Source of the DNA: Bradyrhizobium sp. SK17
GTDB lineage: Bacteria; Pseudomonadota; Alphaproteobacteria; Rhizobiales; Xanthobacteraceae
DNA length: 64,000 nucleotides
Reading direction: 5' to 3'
Assembly (NCBI RefSeq): GCF_002831585.1
Contig: NZ_CP025113.1
Location: 6,091,001-6,155,000, forward strand
A program made the translations under genes and the position numbers. Numbering within the stretch: the stretch's first letter is position 1; every line of letters starts with the position of its first letter. The notes beneath the pieces are model-generated. The model saw nothing but the letters and a program-made list of their open reading frames with translations, was not told where the DNA came from and ran no database searches. Positions 42,203-50,483 of this stretch are shown here, piece after piece.

Positions 42203-43954
42203 CTACCCTTCGAATGCTTCGGCCGACGCGCGTGAGCCGCGCGTCACGAGCTTGTCGTCCGGCTCCGGCAAGGCCTTGCCGAAATCGCGGAAGCGGTTGG
42301 TGATCGGATAGCGGCGGTCGCGGCCGAAATTCTTCCGCGTCACCTTGACGCCCGGTGCGGCCTGCCGCCGCTTGTATTCGGCGATGTTGAGCAAGCGGTC
42401 GACGCGGGTCACCACGTCGCGGTCGAAGCCGGCGGCGATGATCGAGGCCAGCGGCTCCTCGCGTTCCACCAGCCGCTCCAGGATCGCATCCAGCACGTCG
42501 TAGGGCGGCAGCGAATCCTGGTCGGTCTGGTTCTCGCGCAATTCGGCGGTCGGCGGCCGGATGATGATGTTGACCGGGATCACCTCGCCCGACGGCCCGA
42601 GCGCGCCGTCCGGTTTCCAGGCATTGCGCAGGCTCGACAGGCGGAACACCTCGGTCTTGTAGATGTCCTTGATCGGGTTGAAGCCGCCATTCATGTCGCC
42701 GTACAGCGTGGCGTAGCCAACCGACATTTCCGACTTGTTGCCGGTGGTCACCACCATGGCGCCGGTCTTGTTGGAGATCGCCATCAACAGCGTGCCGCGG
42801 GCGCGCGCCTGCAAATTCTCCTCGGTGATGTCGCGTTCCAGCCCTTCGAACACCGGCGCCAGGATCTTCTCGAAGCCGTTGACGGCGTCCGCGATCGGCA
42901 GGATTTCGTAACGGATGCCGAGCTCTTTCGCGAGCTTGGCCGCATCGTCGAGCGACACCTGTGCGGTGTAGCGGAACGGCAGCATCACGCCGCGCACCTT
43001 GTCGGCCCCGAGCGCATCGACCGCGATCGCCGCGCACAGCGCCGAGTCGATGCCGCCGGAAACGCCGAGCAGCACCCCCGGAAAGCCGTTCTTGCGGACA
43101 TAGTCGCGCAGGCCGAGCACGCAGGCCGCATAGTCGGCCTTGTCGCCCTCGAGCTGCGTCATGATCGGGCCGGAGCAGCGCCAGCCATCCGCGGTCTTGC
43201 GCCAGACCAGCGTGGTCACGTTCTCCTCGAACGCCGGCAACTGTGCCGCGACCGAGAGATCGGCATTCAGCGCGAACGACGCGCCGTCGAAGATCAGCTC
43301 GTCCTGGCCGCCAATCTCGTTCAAATAGATCAGCGGCAGCCCGCTCTCGGTGACCCGCGCCACCACGATCGACAGCCGGAGATCGGCCTTGTCGCGGGCA
43401 TAGGGCGAGCCGTTCGGCACCACCAGGATTTCGGCGCCGGTCTCGGCGAGACATTCGACGACGTTCTCGTATTCCTCTGACTCTTCGAGCCAGATGTCCT
43501 CGCAGATCGGCACGCCGATGCGCACGCCGCGCACCGTCACCGGGCCCGGCGCCGGGCCGCGGGCGAACAGCCGCTTCTCGTCGAACACGCCGTAATTCGG
43601 CAGATTGGCCTTGAAGCGCAACGCGGCGATGCGGCCGCCGTCGAGCAGCGCGCAGGCATTGTAAAGCTTGCCGTCATCGACCCAGGGCGTGCCGATCAGC
43701 ATGGCCGGCCCGCCATCGGCGGTCTCACGCGCCAGTTCCTCGATCGCGGCGCGGCAGGCCGACTGGAACGCCGGCTTGAGCACCAGGTCCTCCGGCGGAT
43801 AGCCGGCGATGAACAGCTCCGAGAGCACGACGAGATCGGCGCCGTCGGCTTTCGCCTTGTCGCGCGCGAGGCGCGCCTTCGCGGCGTTGCCGGCGACGTC
43901 ACCGACCGTCGGGTTGAGTTGCGCCAGGGTGATCTTGATCTGTTGTTCGCTCAT
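42203..43954 (-). CDS. nadE: Glutamine-dependent NAD+ synthetase
   Basis: Final step of NAD synthesis, amidating deamido-NAD with glutamine as nitrogen donor. It has 583 residues. The N-terminal nitrilase-type amidase domain (about 1-260) has Glu in VVLSELFIAGYPPEDL, Lys in ALRFKANLPNYGVFDE and Cys in GVPICEDIWLEE. The C-terminal synthetase domain (about 285-560) has the ATP-pyrophosphatase loop LGVSGGIDSALCAAIA and ISNKTGAMVVTTGNKSEMSVGYATLYGDMNGGFNP. All catalytic residues are present. It lies next to dgkA on the same strand with a 45-bp gap. Confidence 0.95.
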   Translation of the reverse strand: MSEQQIKITLAQLNPTVGDVAGNAAKARLARDKAKADGADLVVLSELFIAGYPPEDLVLKPAFQSACRAAIEELARETADGGPAMLIGTPWVDDGKLYNACALLDGGRIAALRFKANLPNYGVFDEKRLFARGPAPGPVTVRGVRIGVPICEDIWLEESEEYENVVECLAETGAEILVVPNGSPYARDKADLRLSIVVARVTESGLPLIYLNEIGGQDELIFDGASFALNADLSVAAQLPAFEENVTTLVWRKTADGWRCSGPIMTQLEGDKADYAACVLGLRDYVRKNGFPGVLLGVSGGIDSALCAAIAVDALGADKVRGVMLPFRYTAQVSLDDAAKLAKELGIRYEILPIADAVNGFEKILAPVFEGLERDITEENLQARARGTLLMAISNKTGAMVVTTGNKSEMSVGYATLYGDMNGGFNPIKDIYKTEVFRLSSLRNAWKPDGALGPSGEVIPVNIIIRPPTAELRENQTDQDSLPPYDVLDAILERLVEREEPLASIIAAGFDRDVVTRVDRLLNIAEYKRRQAAPGVKVTRKNFGRDRRYPITNRFRDFGKALPEPDDKLVTRGSRASAEAFEG

Positions 43955-43999
43955 ACCGTTATGTTGTCCCGCACAAGAGCAAACTTCAATCTGCTTGGA

Positions 44000-44353
44000 T
44001 TAGAACGCGCCCATGCGTTCAGCGAGGGCGAACAGCCAGAACAGCCCGGCCATGATCAGCGCGACGCCGACGGCGGCCGATCCCATGTCCTTGACCCGCC
44101 CGATCTGCGGATCGTGATCGAGGGTCAGGCGGTCGGCGAGCTTCTCGATCGCAGTGTTGAGCAGCTCGATCACAAGCACCAGTACCACGGTCGCAACCAA
44201 TTCGACCCGGCGCATCACGGTGGCGCCGACCAGCCAGGCCAGCGGCACCGACAGCACCAGCGCCACCACCTCCTCGCGGATAGCCTGCTCCGAGCGGATG
44301 GCGAATGCCAGCCCGTTGCGCGAGTTGATGGTGGCTCGCCAGAACCTCAGCAA
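44000..44353 (-). CDS. dgkA: Diacylglycerol kinase
   Basis: Small integral membrane kinase recycling diacylglycerol to phosphatidic acid. It has 117 residues with three helices (about 30-48, 55-72, 92-112). The family signature is visible as ELLNTAIEKLADRL with the catalytic Glu, plus SRNGLAFAIRSEQAIREE at the N-terminus and VKDMGSAAVGVALI before helix 3. Length is normal. It is encoded between aroG and nadE on the same strand. Confidence 0.93.
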   Translation of the reverse strand: MLRFWRATINSRNGLAFAIRSEQAIREEVVALVLSVPLAWLVGATVMRRVELVATVVLVLVIELLNTAIEKLADRLTLDHDPQIGRVKDMGSAAVGVALIMAGLFWLFALAERMGAF

Positions 44354-44391
44354 GTCACTGCCCTCAAGTCACCGCCCTCACCTGCCCCAAA

Positions 44392-45780
44392 TCACAAGCC
44401 CGCGGCGGCCGGCATCGGTTTGACCTTGCCGGCGCGCTCCTGCTTCAGGAGCTCGGCGATCAGGAAGGCCATGTCGATCGACTGTTCGGCATTGAGACGC
44501 GGATCGCAGACCGTGTGGTAGCGGTCGTTGAGATCCTCGTCGGTGATGGCGCGCGCGCCGCCGATGCATTCGGTGACATCCTGCCCGGTCATCTCCAGAT
44601 GCACGCCGCCGGCATGGGTGCCCTCGGCGGCATGGATCGCGAAGAACGACTTCACCTCCGCCAGCACGCGGTCGAACGGCCGCGTCTTGTAGCCCGAGGT
44701 CGAGGTGATGGTGTTGCCGTGCATCGGATCGCACGACCACACCACGACGCGGCCCTCGCGCTGCACGGCGCGGATCAGACCGGGCAGATGGTCGCCGACC
44801 TTGTCGGCGCCGAACCGGTTGATCAGGGTCAGCCGTCCCGGCTCATTGTCGGGATTGAGGATGTCGATCAGCTTCAAGAGCTCGTCCGGCTTCAGCGACG
44901 GGCCGCATTTCAGGCCGATCGGGTTCTTGATGCCGCGGAAATACTCCACATGGCCGTGATCGAGCTGGCGGGTGCGGTCGCCGATCCAGATCATGTGGCC
45001 TGATGTCGCGTACCAGTCGCCGGTGGTGGAATCGACCCGCGTCATCGCCTGCTCGTAGCCGAGCAGCAGCGCCTCGTGGCTGGTGTAGAAATCGGTGGCG
45101 CGTAGCTCCGGATGGCTCTCCAGATCGAGGCCGCAGGCGCGCATGAAGTTCAGCGCGTCCGAGATGCGGTCGGCCAGTTCCTTGTAGCGGCGGGACTGCG
45201 GCGAATCCTTCAGGAAGCCGAGCATCCACTGATGCACGCTGCCGAGATTGGCGAAGCCGCCGGTGGCGAAGGCGCGCAGCAGGTTCAGCGTCGCCGCGGA
45301 TTGCCGATAGGCCATCAGCTGGCGCTGCGGATCGGGGATACGCGCTTCCGCCGTGAAGGCGATGTCGTTGACGATGTCGCCGCGATAGCTCGGCAGCTCG
45401 ACGTCGCCCTGCTTCTCGGTCGGCGACGAACGCGGTTTGGCGAATTGCCCGGCGATGCGGCCGACCTTCACCACCGGCAGCGCGCCGGCATAGGTCATGA
45501 CCACGGCCATTTGCAGCAGCACGCGGAAGAAGTCGCGGATATTGTTGGCGCCGTGCTCGGCGAAGCTCTCGGCACAGTCGCCGCCCTGCAACAGGAAGGC
45601 CTCGCCGGCCGCGACCCGGCCGAGCGCCCTTTTCAGGTTGCGCGCCTCGCCCGCGAACACCAGCGGCGGAAAGGTCGCCAGCTGCGCCTCGACATCGGCC
45701 AATGCCTTGGCATCGGGATAATCGGGCACCTGAAGCACCTTCTTGGCGCGCCAGCTATCGGGTGTCCACCGCTCGGACAT
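44392..45780 (-). CDS. 3-deoxy-7-phosphoheptulonate synthase, class II
   Basis: First enzyme of the shikimate pathway, condensing PEP and erythrose 4-phosphate. It has 462 residues of the plant/mycobacterial (type II) class. Hallmarks are [18 protein letters not shown] near 80, [73 protein letters not shown] and [22 protein letters not shown]. The start ATG follows GGAGTTGACCTC. It is the only aromatic amino-acid gene in the window. Upstream lies a divergent hydrolase gene with a short palindrome in the gap. Confidence 0.95.
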   Translation of the reverse strand: MSERWTPDSWRAKKVLQVPDYPDAKALADVEAQLATFPPLVFAGEARNLKRALGRVAAGEAFLLQGGDCAESFAEHGANNIRDFFRVLLQMAVVMTYAGALPVVKVGRIAGQFAKPRSSPTEKQGDVELPSYRGDIVNDIAFTAEARIPDPQRQLMAYRQSAATLNLLRAFATGGFANLGSVHQWMLGFLKDSPQSRRYKELADRISDALNFMRACGLDLESHPELRATDFYTSHEALLLGYEQAMTRVDSTTGDWYATSGHMIWIGDRTRQLDHGHVEYFRGIKNPIGLKCGPSLKPDELLKLIDILNPDNEPGRLTLINRFGADKVGDHLPGLIRAVQREGRVVVWSCDPMHGNTITSTSGYKTRPFDRVLAEVKSFFAIHAAEGTHAGGVHLEMTGQDVTECIGGARAITDEDLNDRYHTVCDPRLNAEQSIDMAFLIAELLKQERAGKVKPMPAAAGL

Positions 45781-45902
45781 GAGGTCAACTCCTGAGCAAA
45801 AACCGCGACTTAATCGCGGGCATAGCGAAAGCCCGGCTTATACACAGGCCCCCGGCCTCCGGCTAGAAGGATTCCTGCAATCGCGTCAAGCTCTTGCAGG
45901 AG

Positions 45903-45918
45903 AATGCGAATTCGCATT
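45903..45918. promoter_or_regulatory. 16-bp perfect palindrome before the alpha/beta hydrolase gene
   Basis: AATGCGAATTCGCATT is a perfect palindrome located 15 nt upstream of the hydrolase ATG and 120 bp from the divergent DAHP synthase start. It could be an operator for an unidentified regulator. No regulator gene is adjacent. Confidence 0.45.
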
Positions 45919-45932
45919 TGCTGGACCATACC

Positions 45933-46859
45933 ATGAATGCCGGGGAAATCGCCGTGGCCTCCGCCGCGCTGGACGACGTTTTTAGCGACGACATCGTCAT
46001 GCCGGCCGCGGACGGCTATCCGCTCGCCGCGACGCTGTTCCTGCCGCGCGGCAAGAAGCGCCACGCCGTCCTGATCAACTCGGCGACCGCAGTGCCCCGC
46101 AAGGTCTATCGCGGCTTTGCCGGCTACCTCGCCCGCCGCGGCTCGGCGGTGCTGACCTATGACTACCGCGGCACCGGCGACAGCAGGCCGATGGCGGCGA
46201 CCGGCCGCAACAGGCCGAAGTCGCTGGCCGGCTTCAAGGCCACGATGGCGGACTGGGCCGCGCTCGACGCCACCGCCGCGGTGCGCTGGATGCGCGAGCG
46301 CTACCGCGACCTGCCCTTCGCCTATGTCGGCCACTCCTTCGGCGGCCAGGCGCTCGGCCTGTTGCCCAACAATACCGAGATCCCGCGTGCGCTGCTGGTC
46401 GCGGCGCAGGCCGCACATTGGAAACTGATGGCCTCGCCCGAGCGCTATCGCGTGGTTGCCTTCATGAACGGCATCGGCCTGCCGCTGGCGCGCACGCTCG
46501 GCTATGTGCCGGGCTGGTCCGGCCTCGGCATGGACCTGCCGGGGGGCGTGTTCGAGCAGTGGCGCGGCTGGGTGATGCGCGAGCGCTATCTGCTCGACGA
46601 TCCAGCGTTGGCCGCGCGCGAGAATTTTCCGAAGTTCAAGGGCAGGCTGCGTGCGATCAGCATGACCGACGACACCTGGGCGACGCGGCCCGCGGTCGAG
46701 CTGCTGTGCTCGGCCTTCACCTCGATCACGCCCGAGATCATCGCCATCAGTCCCACCGATGTCGGCGCCAAGACGGTCGGCCATTTCGGCTTCTTCCGCA
46801 ACGACCACCGCGACACGCTGTGGCGCGGCGCCGCGGAATGGCTGGAGGTGGAAGGATAG
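45933..46859 (+). CDS. Alpha/beta hydrolase family protein (3' end duplicated downstream)
   Basis: Serine hydrolase of 308 residues from ATG 45933 (MNAGEIAVASAAL). A TTG at 45894 would add 13 codons. After a strand-rich N-terminus (DGYPLAATLFLPRGKKRHAVLIN) come LTYDYRGTGDSRP and the nucleophile elbow YVGHSFGGQALGL with Ser near 139. The C-terminal His is in KTVGHFGFF near 282. The sequence resembles the YheT/BAAT-type 'predicted alpha/beta hydrolase' group, and the substrate is unknown. Its last 291 coding bases plus 24 bp are repeated at 50065-50379 with 9 mismatches, so this junction is probably where a mobile segment inserted and rebuilt the gene's end. Confidence 0.88.
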   Translation: MNAGEIAVASAALDDVFSDDIVMPAADGYPLAATLFLPRGKKRHAVLINSATAVPRKVYRGFAGYLARRGSAVLTYDYRGTGDSRPMAATGRNRPKSLAGFKATMADWAALDATAAVRWMRERYRDLPFAYVGHSFGGQALGLLPNNTEIPRALLVAAQAAHWKLMASPERYRVVAFMNGIGLPLARTLGYVPGWSGLGMDLPGGVFEQWRGWVMRERYLLDDPALAARENFPKFKGRLRAISMTDDTWATRPAVELLCSAFTSITPEIIAISPTDVGAKTVGHFGFFRNDHRDTLWRGAAEWLEVEG

Positions 46860-46883
46860 ACGCGAGTTTTCACCGGTGTCGTC
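46569..46883 (+). repeat. 315-bp direct repeat, left copy (hydrolase 3' end)
   Basis: Aligns without gaps to 50065-50379, with 9 mismatches by eye (about 97% identity). It starts tgggtgatgcgcgagcg and ends ttcaccggtgtcgtc, after which the flanks differ completely. It brackets the insert 46884-50064. Confidence 0.9.
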
Positions 46884-46910
46884 GCATCGCCAAGCAGTCC
46901 CAACCCAGGT

Positions 46911-47013
46911 GTCATCGCCCGGCTCGACCGGGCGATCCAGTATTCCAGAGGCCGCGGTGCTTGAGCCGTGAAGCCGCGGCGTACTGGATCGCCCGGTCGA
47001 GCCGGACGATGAC
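46911..47013. repeat. Palindromic repeat with 32-nt arms
   Basis: Arms at 46911-46942 and 46982-47013, built on gtcatcgcccggctcgaccg and gatccagta, are nearly perfectly complementary. The inner segment has a second stem (gccgcggt/aagccgcggc). It lies at the left edge of the insert. Confidence 0.75.
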
Positions 47014-47029
47014 AGTGTAGGTGTGGACA

Positions 47030-47497
47030 CAGCTTCGCATTCTCGCGACATGAATCGTCCGAGCCTTGCTCTTCGTTTCGCCGCTCTGAATCAGAGGGCG
47101 CAGGGAAAGCCGGGTGCCGATCGCACCCATGGGTCCCGTGCAACAAAGAGCACGGGAGGTAGGACCACAGGTGTAACCGGGAACATCCCGGCTTTCCCTG
47201 CGCGATGGGTTACGGCTTATTTCGTGCTCTCCCCGGCGAGACTGGGCTTGCTTGTCACCGCCCTCGCAACGCGCACCGCGCAATGCGACGAGACACCTGC
47301 CGCTAGGGCGTCAGGACCACACGACTTCACCGTCCGCCTTGATCACGCGTCGTCACTCGTGACCTCGGCGTCTACCGCATCTCACCGCAACACTCCTGAC
47401 GATGCGCAGCGCCCCTCGATCGGGTGAGACGCACATATTGAACATCTGAGTTGGGTCAAACACCAAGCGGAATATTTTCCGCACGGGGACTGGACAG
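47030..47497. repeat. Long structured dispersed repeat, copy 2
   Basis: Corresponds over nearly its full length to 5891-6363. The 16-bp inverted arms are at 47098-47113 and 47188-47203, identical in sequence to copy 1. Inner stems are kept despite substitutions: TCCCGTGC/GCACGGGA replaces CCCCGTGC/GCACGGGG. GCGGAA/TTCCGC brackets a loop at the far end (about 47468-47483). Open frames inside it are not regarded as genes. It is located in the insert, upstream of the membrane-protein gene. Confidence 0.75.
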
Positions 47498-47705
47498 GGG
47501 TAATCACTTTGATCTAATTGGGGAATTTCGCGCTTTGGCGCAGAGCGGTCTTAGCCGTTCTCTCTTGTGTAAACCGCATTTGGGAATCTCAGCGCATGGC
47601 TGCCCGTTTTGGGAACAAGCATGTGGAAGGACCCTGTGCAGCTGAAAGCTGCCTACCAAACTTCCATATAATCATCGGAACCAAGGCGGCAGAGGACGAA
47701 AGTGT
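47498..47705. other. Leader region of the island membrane-protein gene
   Basis: About 200 bp with A/T-richer patches (ttccatataatcatcgg near 47660-47676, with tataat as a possible -10 element). A short open frame runs through it but has no ribosome site or recognisable protein pattern. The promoter of the following gene is probably here. Confidence 0.35.
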
Positions 47706-48620
47706 ATGGGCAAGAACCGCGGCAAACAGAGGCCGGCGACGCAACCGAAGCAAAAAAGCACTCGCACGGCGGACGAGAGTGCAAGTCTCTCAGTTTCCAA
47801 TCTGGTCCCGCCGCAGCAATCTAGCGTGCCGTTGGAAGCCGCGACACCCATTGATGCTATCGCGCAAGCCAACCTGCGGCTAACTCGCTGGTTGGTGATA
47901 TGGACCGCTGTACTCGCAATCGTCGCTGTCGTCACTACTGGCGTTGGCTACGTGCAATGGAGAGCGTTGCTCAAGACTGATGGCACAACGCGCGAAGCGT
48001 TCACGGCAGTCCAACGGCCCTTCATCATTGCGACTGGTCTAGCGGCATCCCAAGACCTTCCGGGCTATTGGAGCTTTCAGACGATTTTGGAGAACACTGG
48101 CGGCACGCCCACTAAGAACATGACCGTCACAACTGCGGTATCGTTCTCCGTGCCTGTGTTACCCGATAGCCCTGATGATCCTGGAGAATTGAAAAAGCAG
48201 TCGAGCGAAGCTTATCCAACTGTGACCAACCACTTCATCGGACCTCACGGCAAGGTAGCGGTTGACGCAATTTCGCTGATCACCAAAACTCTTGAAGAGA
48301 TGGCCGACAACCGAGCCGACTTCTTTGTGTATGGAATTGCAAGGTACAATGACCAATTCGCTGAGACCACCGAACGTCTAACCAAGTTCTGTTTTGTGGT
48401 GCGCCCGTATAAGGAAAAGAGCGGTTTGACGCTTCAAAATCGTGGTCTCTGCCACCACTGGAATTGTGGCGACGAAGATTGCCAACGAGACAAACGAGGG
48501 TATCAAGCGGAGCTAGCGGAGTTTCTGGGGAAGAATCCCGCTGCAAAGGGTATCGTTCGAGATTTGCCCATCGCGGCTATCATCCCCTTCTACCCGGTCC
48601 CCCTCATTAAGGCGCAGTGA
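47706..48620 (+). CDS. Hypothetical membrane-anchored protein of the insert
   Basis: 304 residues; ATG 47706 preceded by GAGGACGAAAGTGT. A polar, Lys/Arg/Gln-rich N-terminus (about 1-55) precedes one membrane helix at about 59-82 (WLVIWTAVLAIVAVVTTGVGYVQW). A soluble domain of some 220 residues follows, beginning REAFTAVQRPFI and containing ENTGGTPTKNMTV, which is likely a beta-rich periplasmic or cytoplasmic domain. CFVVRPYKEK and a Cys-rich patch GLCHHWNCGDEDCQRDKRG lie near the C-terminus. The single-helix, 'VQRPFI...NTGGTPxKN' layout is seen in uncharacterised proteins of rhizobial accessory regions. No function can be assigned. Base composition differs from the flanking genes, consistent with transfer. 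Confidence 0.75.
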   Translation: MGKNRGKQRPATQPKQKSTRTADESASLSVSNLVPPQQSSVPLEAATPIDAIAQANLRLTRWLVIWTAVLAIVAVVTTGVGYVQWRALLKTDGTTREAFTAVQRPFIIATGLAASQDLPGYWSFQTILENTGGTPTKNMTVTTAVSFSVPVLPDSPDDPGELKKQSSEAYPTVTNHFIGPHGKVAVDAISLITKTLEEMADNRADFFVYGIARYNDQFAETTERLTKFCFVVRPYKEKSGLTLQNRGLCHHWNCGDEDCQRDKRGYQAELAEFLGKNPAAKGIVRDLPIAAIIPFYPVPLIKAQ

Positions 48621-48690
48621 TGCGGTGCCCGGAGTTAGCCCATAAGCCAAAAACAACACCGTCTACTTGGTAGCCGAGAAGGTAGCTTCG

Positions 48691-49246
48691 ATGCGGTCGA
48701 CCCAGCGACTTGCCAAAGGAGTGCGCACGGAACGCCTCGCGCCTGCATTTCGCATTCCGCTCGCTGGCTCGGAGCTACAGACCCTTGGAGAACTGTGCGC
48801 GATTCAAGGACAGGTCTAACATTTGCCGGTCCATACTCTGCACTATGTTCCGGACCTGCCATTAGAAACAGCTCGTACAATGCTAGCGTCAAGTAGCATC
48901 CATACGAATGCAAGGATATGGATCGAAGTGCTTCGTGCGAAATGCCACGATCAATCGATTTTACGAGCAGCGGAAGAAGCCTTTGATTTGGTTGAAAGCA
49001 CCACCAAGGGGAGAAACGACTTCGTTCACGCAATTTTTGCCACCTCCATGGGAAAATATGTGAGTGCTTGGCGTTGGTCCGAAAGGCACGAAGCACCGGA
49101 GAGCGAAGCAGAACGACGCCATCGCAGTGCGCACCCGAGATATCAAAAAGAAGCGACCAGTCTCTGACTTGATCTCGGTAGGCAACGACGACGCAAGACT
49201 ATCCCTGCTGCTCTCGGAAATTGCCTCCGAGTTCCTGCCGGATTAG
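48691..49246 (+). pseudogene. Disrupted hypothetical gene (in-frame stop and frameshift)
   Basis: Reading from the ATG at 48691, a protein-like sequence (MRSTQRLAKGVRTERL...ELQTLGELCAIQGQV) meets TAA at 48817-48819. It then continues in the same frame as PVHTLHYVPDLPLETARTML...IWIEVLRAKCHDQSILRAAEEAFDLVESTTKGRNDFVHAIFAT. Near 49064-49100 the coding pattern moves to another frame, reading GPKGTKHRRAKQNDAIAVRTRDIKKKRPVSDL and ending ASEFLPD at 49246. Two independent lesions indicate decay. The GRNDFVHAIF motif resembles the (R)N-x-x-H patterns of some abortive-infection or HEPN-like proteins, but this is weak. No family is assigned. Confidence 0.6.
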
Positions 49247-49318
49247 GTGCTCCACAATCGGCGGCCTACAGCGCATTCAATGGCCCCCGTTGACTCGGGC
49301 GATGCGCCTTCTATGGGA

Positions 49319-49984
49319 TCATTTCAGCTTGCCTTCGGGCGCCTCGGCTGCCGCCTTGACGCCCTTCTTAATCTTCGCCGTTAATACGTAGAGAAAGTCG
49401 CCCAGCGCCTTTGCAAATTCTACAACCTGCTGTGCTTGTTCTGGGGTGACATGCGGGTTTTCTTCATCCGCGTGCCGCACATTGTTAGCCTCAAGTCTCA
49501 CGGCGTGTGCCCATTTGCCCATGCCCTCAGTAAGAAGGTGCTCAGACACGGCCTCGTCAATTCGGGAGTAGAGAGACCCTTCTTTCAATCCTTGGTCCTT
49601 CAGCATTGCATCGATAGAGGATGCCGCCATCACAGCAGCAGCATCCGGGGCGTGCAATGTTTCAAGCGCCTGTCGCAAATAGCTGCGCGCTGACGGCGGC
49701 AATGCCTCATCGACGGCGATGGGTTCGGGGAAAATTCTCTCGACATTCAAATCCTTCACGAACCCATGGCCCGGATTAGGTCGTGCGACCAGTCTGCACT
49801 GAGCCAATAAAAGGTTCCCGCAGGATGAGCAGCGCACGGCAGCCCATTGCCTCGCCCTCAAATTGTCGCCAGGTTCCTCAAGATGGGCGCTAAGCCAAAT
49901 TGGCGATAACTGTGGCTTGGCGATCTGGCATCTCGGACACCGATCGAGGCCGGTAAGATCACCATCAACAGTCATCTTTCCCAT
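49319..49984 (-). CDS. DUF4145 domain-containing protein
   Basis: 221 residues from ATG 49982-49984 (MGKMTVDGDLTGLDRCPRC), preceded by AAGGGGGCACAGC at good spacing. An ATG at 50041 would lie next to the repeat and lacks such a site. An N-terminal zinc-ribbon-like part has CPRC and CSSC (about 15-62). The DUF4145 helical domain (about 100-210) follows, with PSARSYLRQALETLHAPDAAAVMAASSIDAMLKDQGL, SLYSRIDEAV and LEANNVRHADEENPHVTPEQAQQVVEFAKAL. The family is frequently found on its own or fused to restriction and defence proteins, and its biochemistry is unsettled. It is antisense to its island neighbours. Confidence 0.8.
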   Translation of the reverse strand: MGKMTVDGDLTGLDRCPRCQIAKPQLSPIWLSAHLEEPGDNLRARQWAAVRCSSCGNLLLAQCRLVARPNPGHGFVKDLNVERIFPEPIAVDEALPPSARSYLRQALETLHAPDAAAVMAASSIDAMLKDQGLKEGSLYSRIDEAVSEHLLTEGMGKWAHAVRLEANNVRHADEENPHVTPEQAQQVVEFAKALGDFLYVLTAKIKKGVKAAAEAPEGKLK

Positions 49985-50064
49985 GCTGTGCCCCCTTGTG
50001 GCGCTCCGCCATTTCCCACGCCGCGTTTGCAATCCGGCCATTGGGACTTACAGTAGGGTGAGAT

Positions 50065-50379
50065 TGGGTGATGCGCGAGCGCTATCTGCTCGACGATCCC
50101 GCGTTGGCCGCGCGCGAGAATTTTCCGAAATTCAAAGGCCGGCTGCGCGCGATCAGCATGACCGACGACACCTGGGCGACGCGGCCTGCGGTCGAATTGC
50201 TGTGCTCGGCCTTCACCTCGATCACGCCCGAGATCATCGCCATCAGTCCCACCGATGTCGGCGCCAAGACGGTCGGCCATTTCGGCTTCTTCCGCAACGA
50301 CCACCGCGACACGCTGTGGCGCGGCGCCGCGGAATGGCTGGAGGCGGAAGGATAGACGCGAGTTTTCACCGGTGTCGTC
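50065..50379 (+). repeat. 315-bp direct repeat, right copy
   Basis: Right-hand counterpart of 46569-46883, with 9 mismatches. It marks the right edge of the insert. Confidence 0.9.
50068..50355 (+). pseudogene. Duplicated 3' fragment of the alpha/beta hydrolase gene
   Basis: Codes for the last 95 residues of the hydrolase (MRERYLLDDPALAARENFPK to EWLEAEG) with one conservative difference (AEG for VEG at the end). Otherwise only silent or near-silent changes are seen. It has no upstream part, ribosome site or promoter of its own, so it is a remnant, probably the original chromosomal 3' end displaced by the insertion. It lacks the nucleophile Ser and cannot be active. Confidence 0.85.
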
Positions 50380-50399
50380 CTGGCGAAAGCCAGGACGAC
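50374..50399. repeat. 11-bp-stem hairpin with GAAA loop
   Basis: A perfect 11-bp stem (arms 50374-50384 and 50389-50399, gtcgtcctggc and its complement) closed by a GAAA tetraloop. It is a common rhizobial palindrome, located just after the right-hand repeat, and may act as a transcript end. Confidence 0.8.
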
Positions 50400-50483
50400 G
50401 ATGCGGATGATTCTCGCGCGATACCGCGATACAATGCGCCGTCTCAGCCGAGGGACATGCTCCGGGAGCGACGAGTCGATTCG

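Larger units (their letters stand above)
46884..50064. mobile_element. Insert (putative genomic island) between duplicated hydrolase ends
   Basis: About 3.2 kb lying between 315-bp direct repeats. Its genes have visibly lower GC and less biased codon use than the rest of the window. It contains a palindromic repeat, the second copy of the long structured repeat, a membrane-anchored unknown protein, a gene with a stop and a frameshift, and a DUF4145 protein on the opposite strand. There is no integrase or transposase. The arrangement is that of an element which inserted in the hydrolase gene while carrying its own version of the gene's end, or of a replacement by homologous recombination (inference). 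Confidence 0.6.

Noticed and set aside
47518..47883. A 121-codon frame upstream of the island membrane-protein gene
   Set aside because: No ribosome site, overlaps the better gene in another frame, and composition is Arg/Ser-rich as in out-of-frame reading.
46884..50064. Insertion sequence or prophage remnant
   Set aside because: No transposase, integrase, terminal inverted repeats or phage genes are visible. The only boundary signal is the 315-bp direct repeat.
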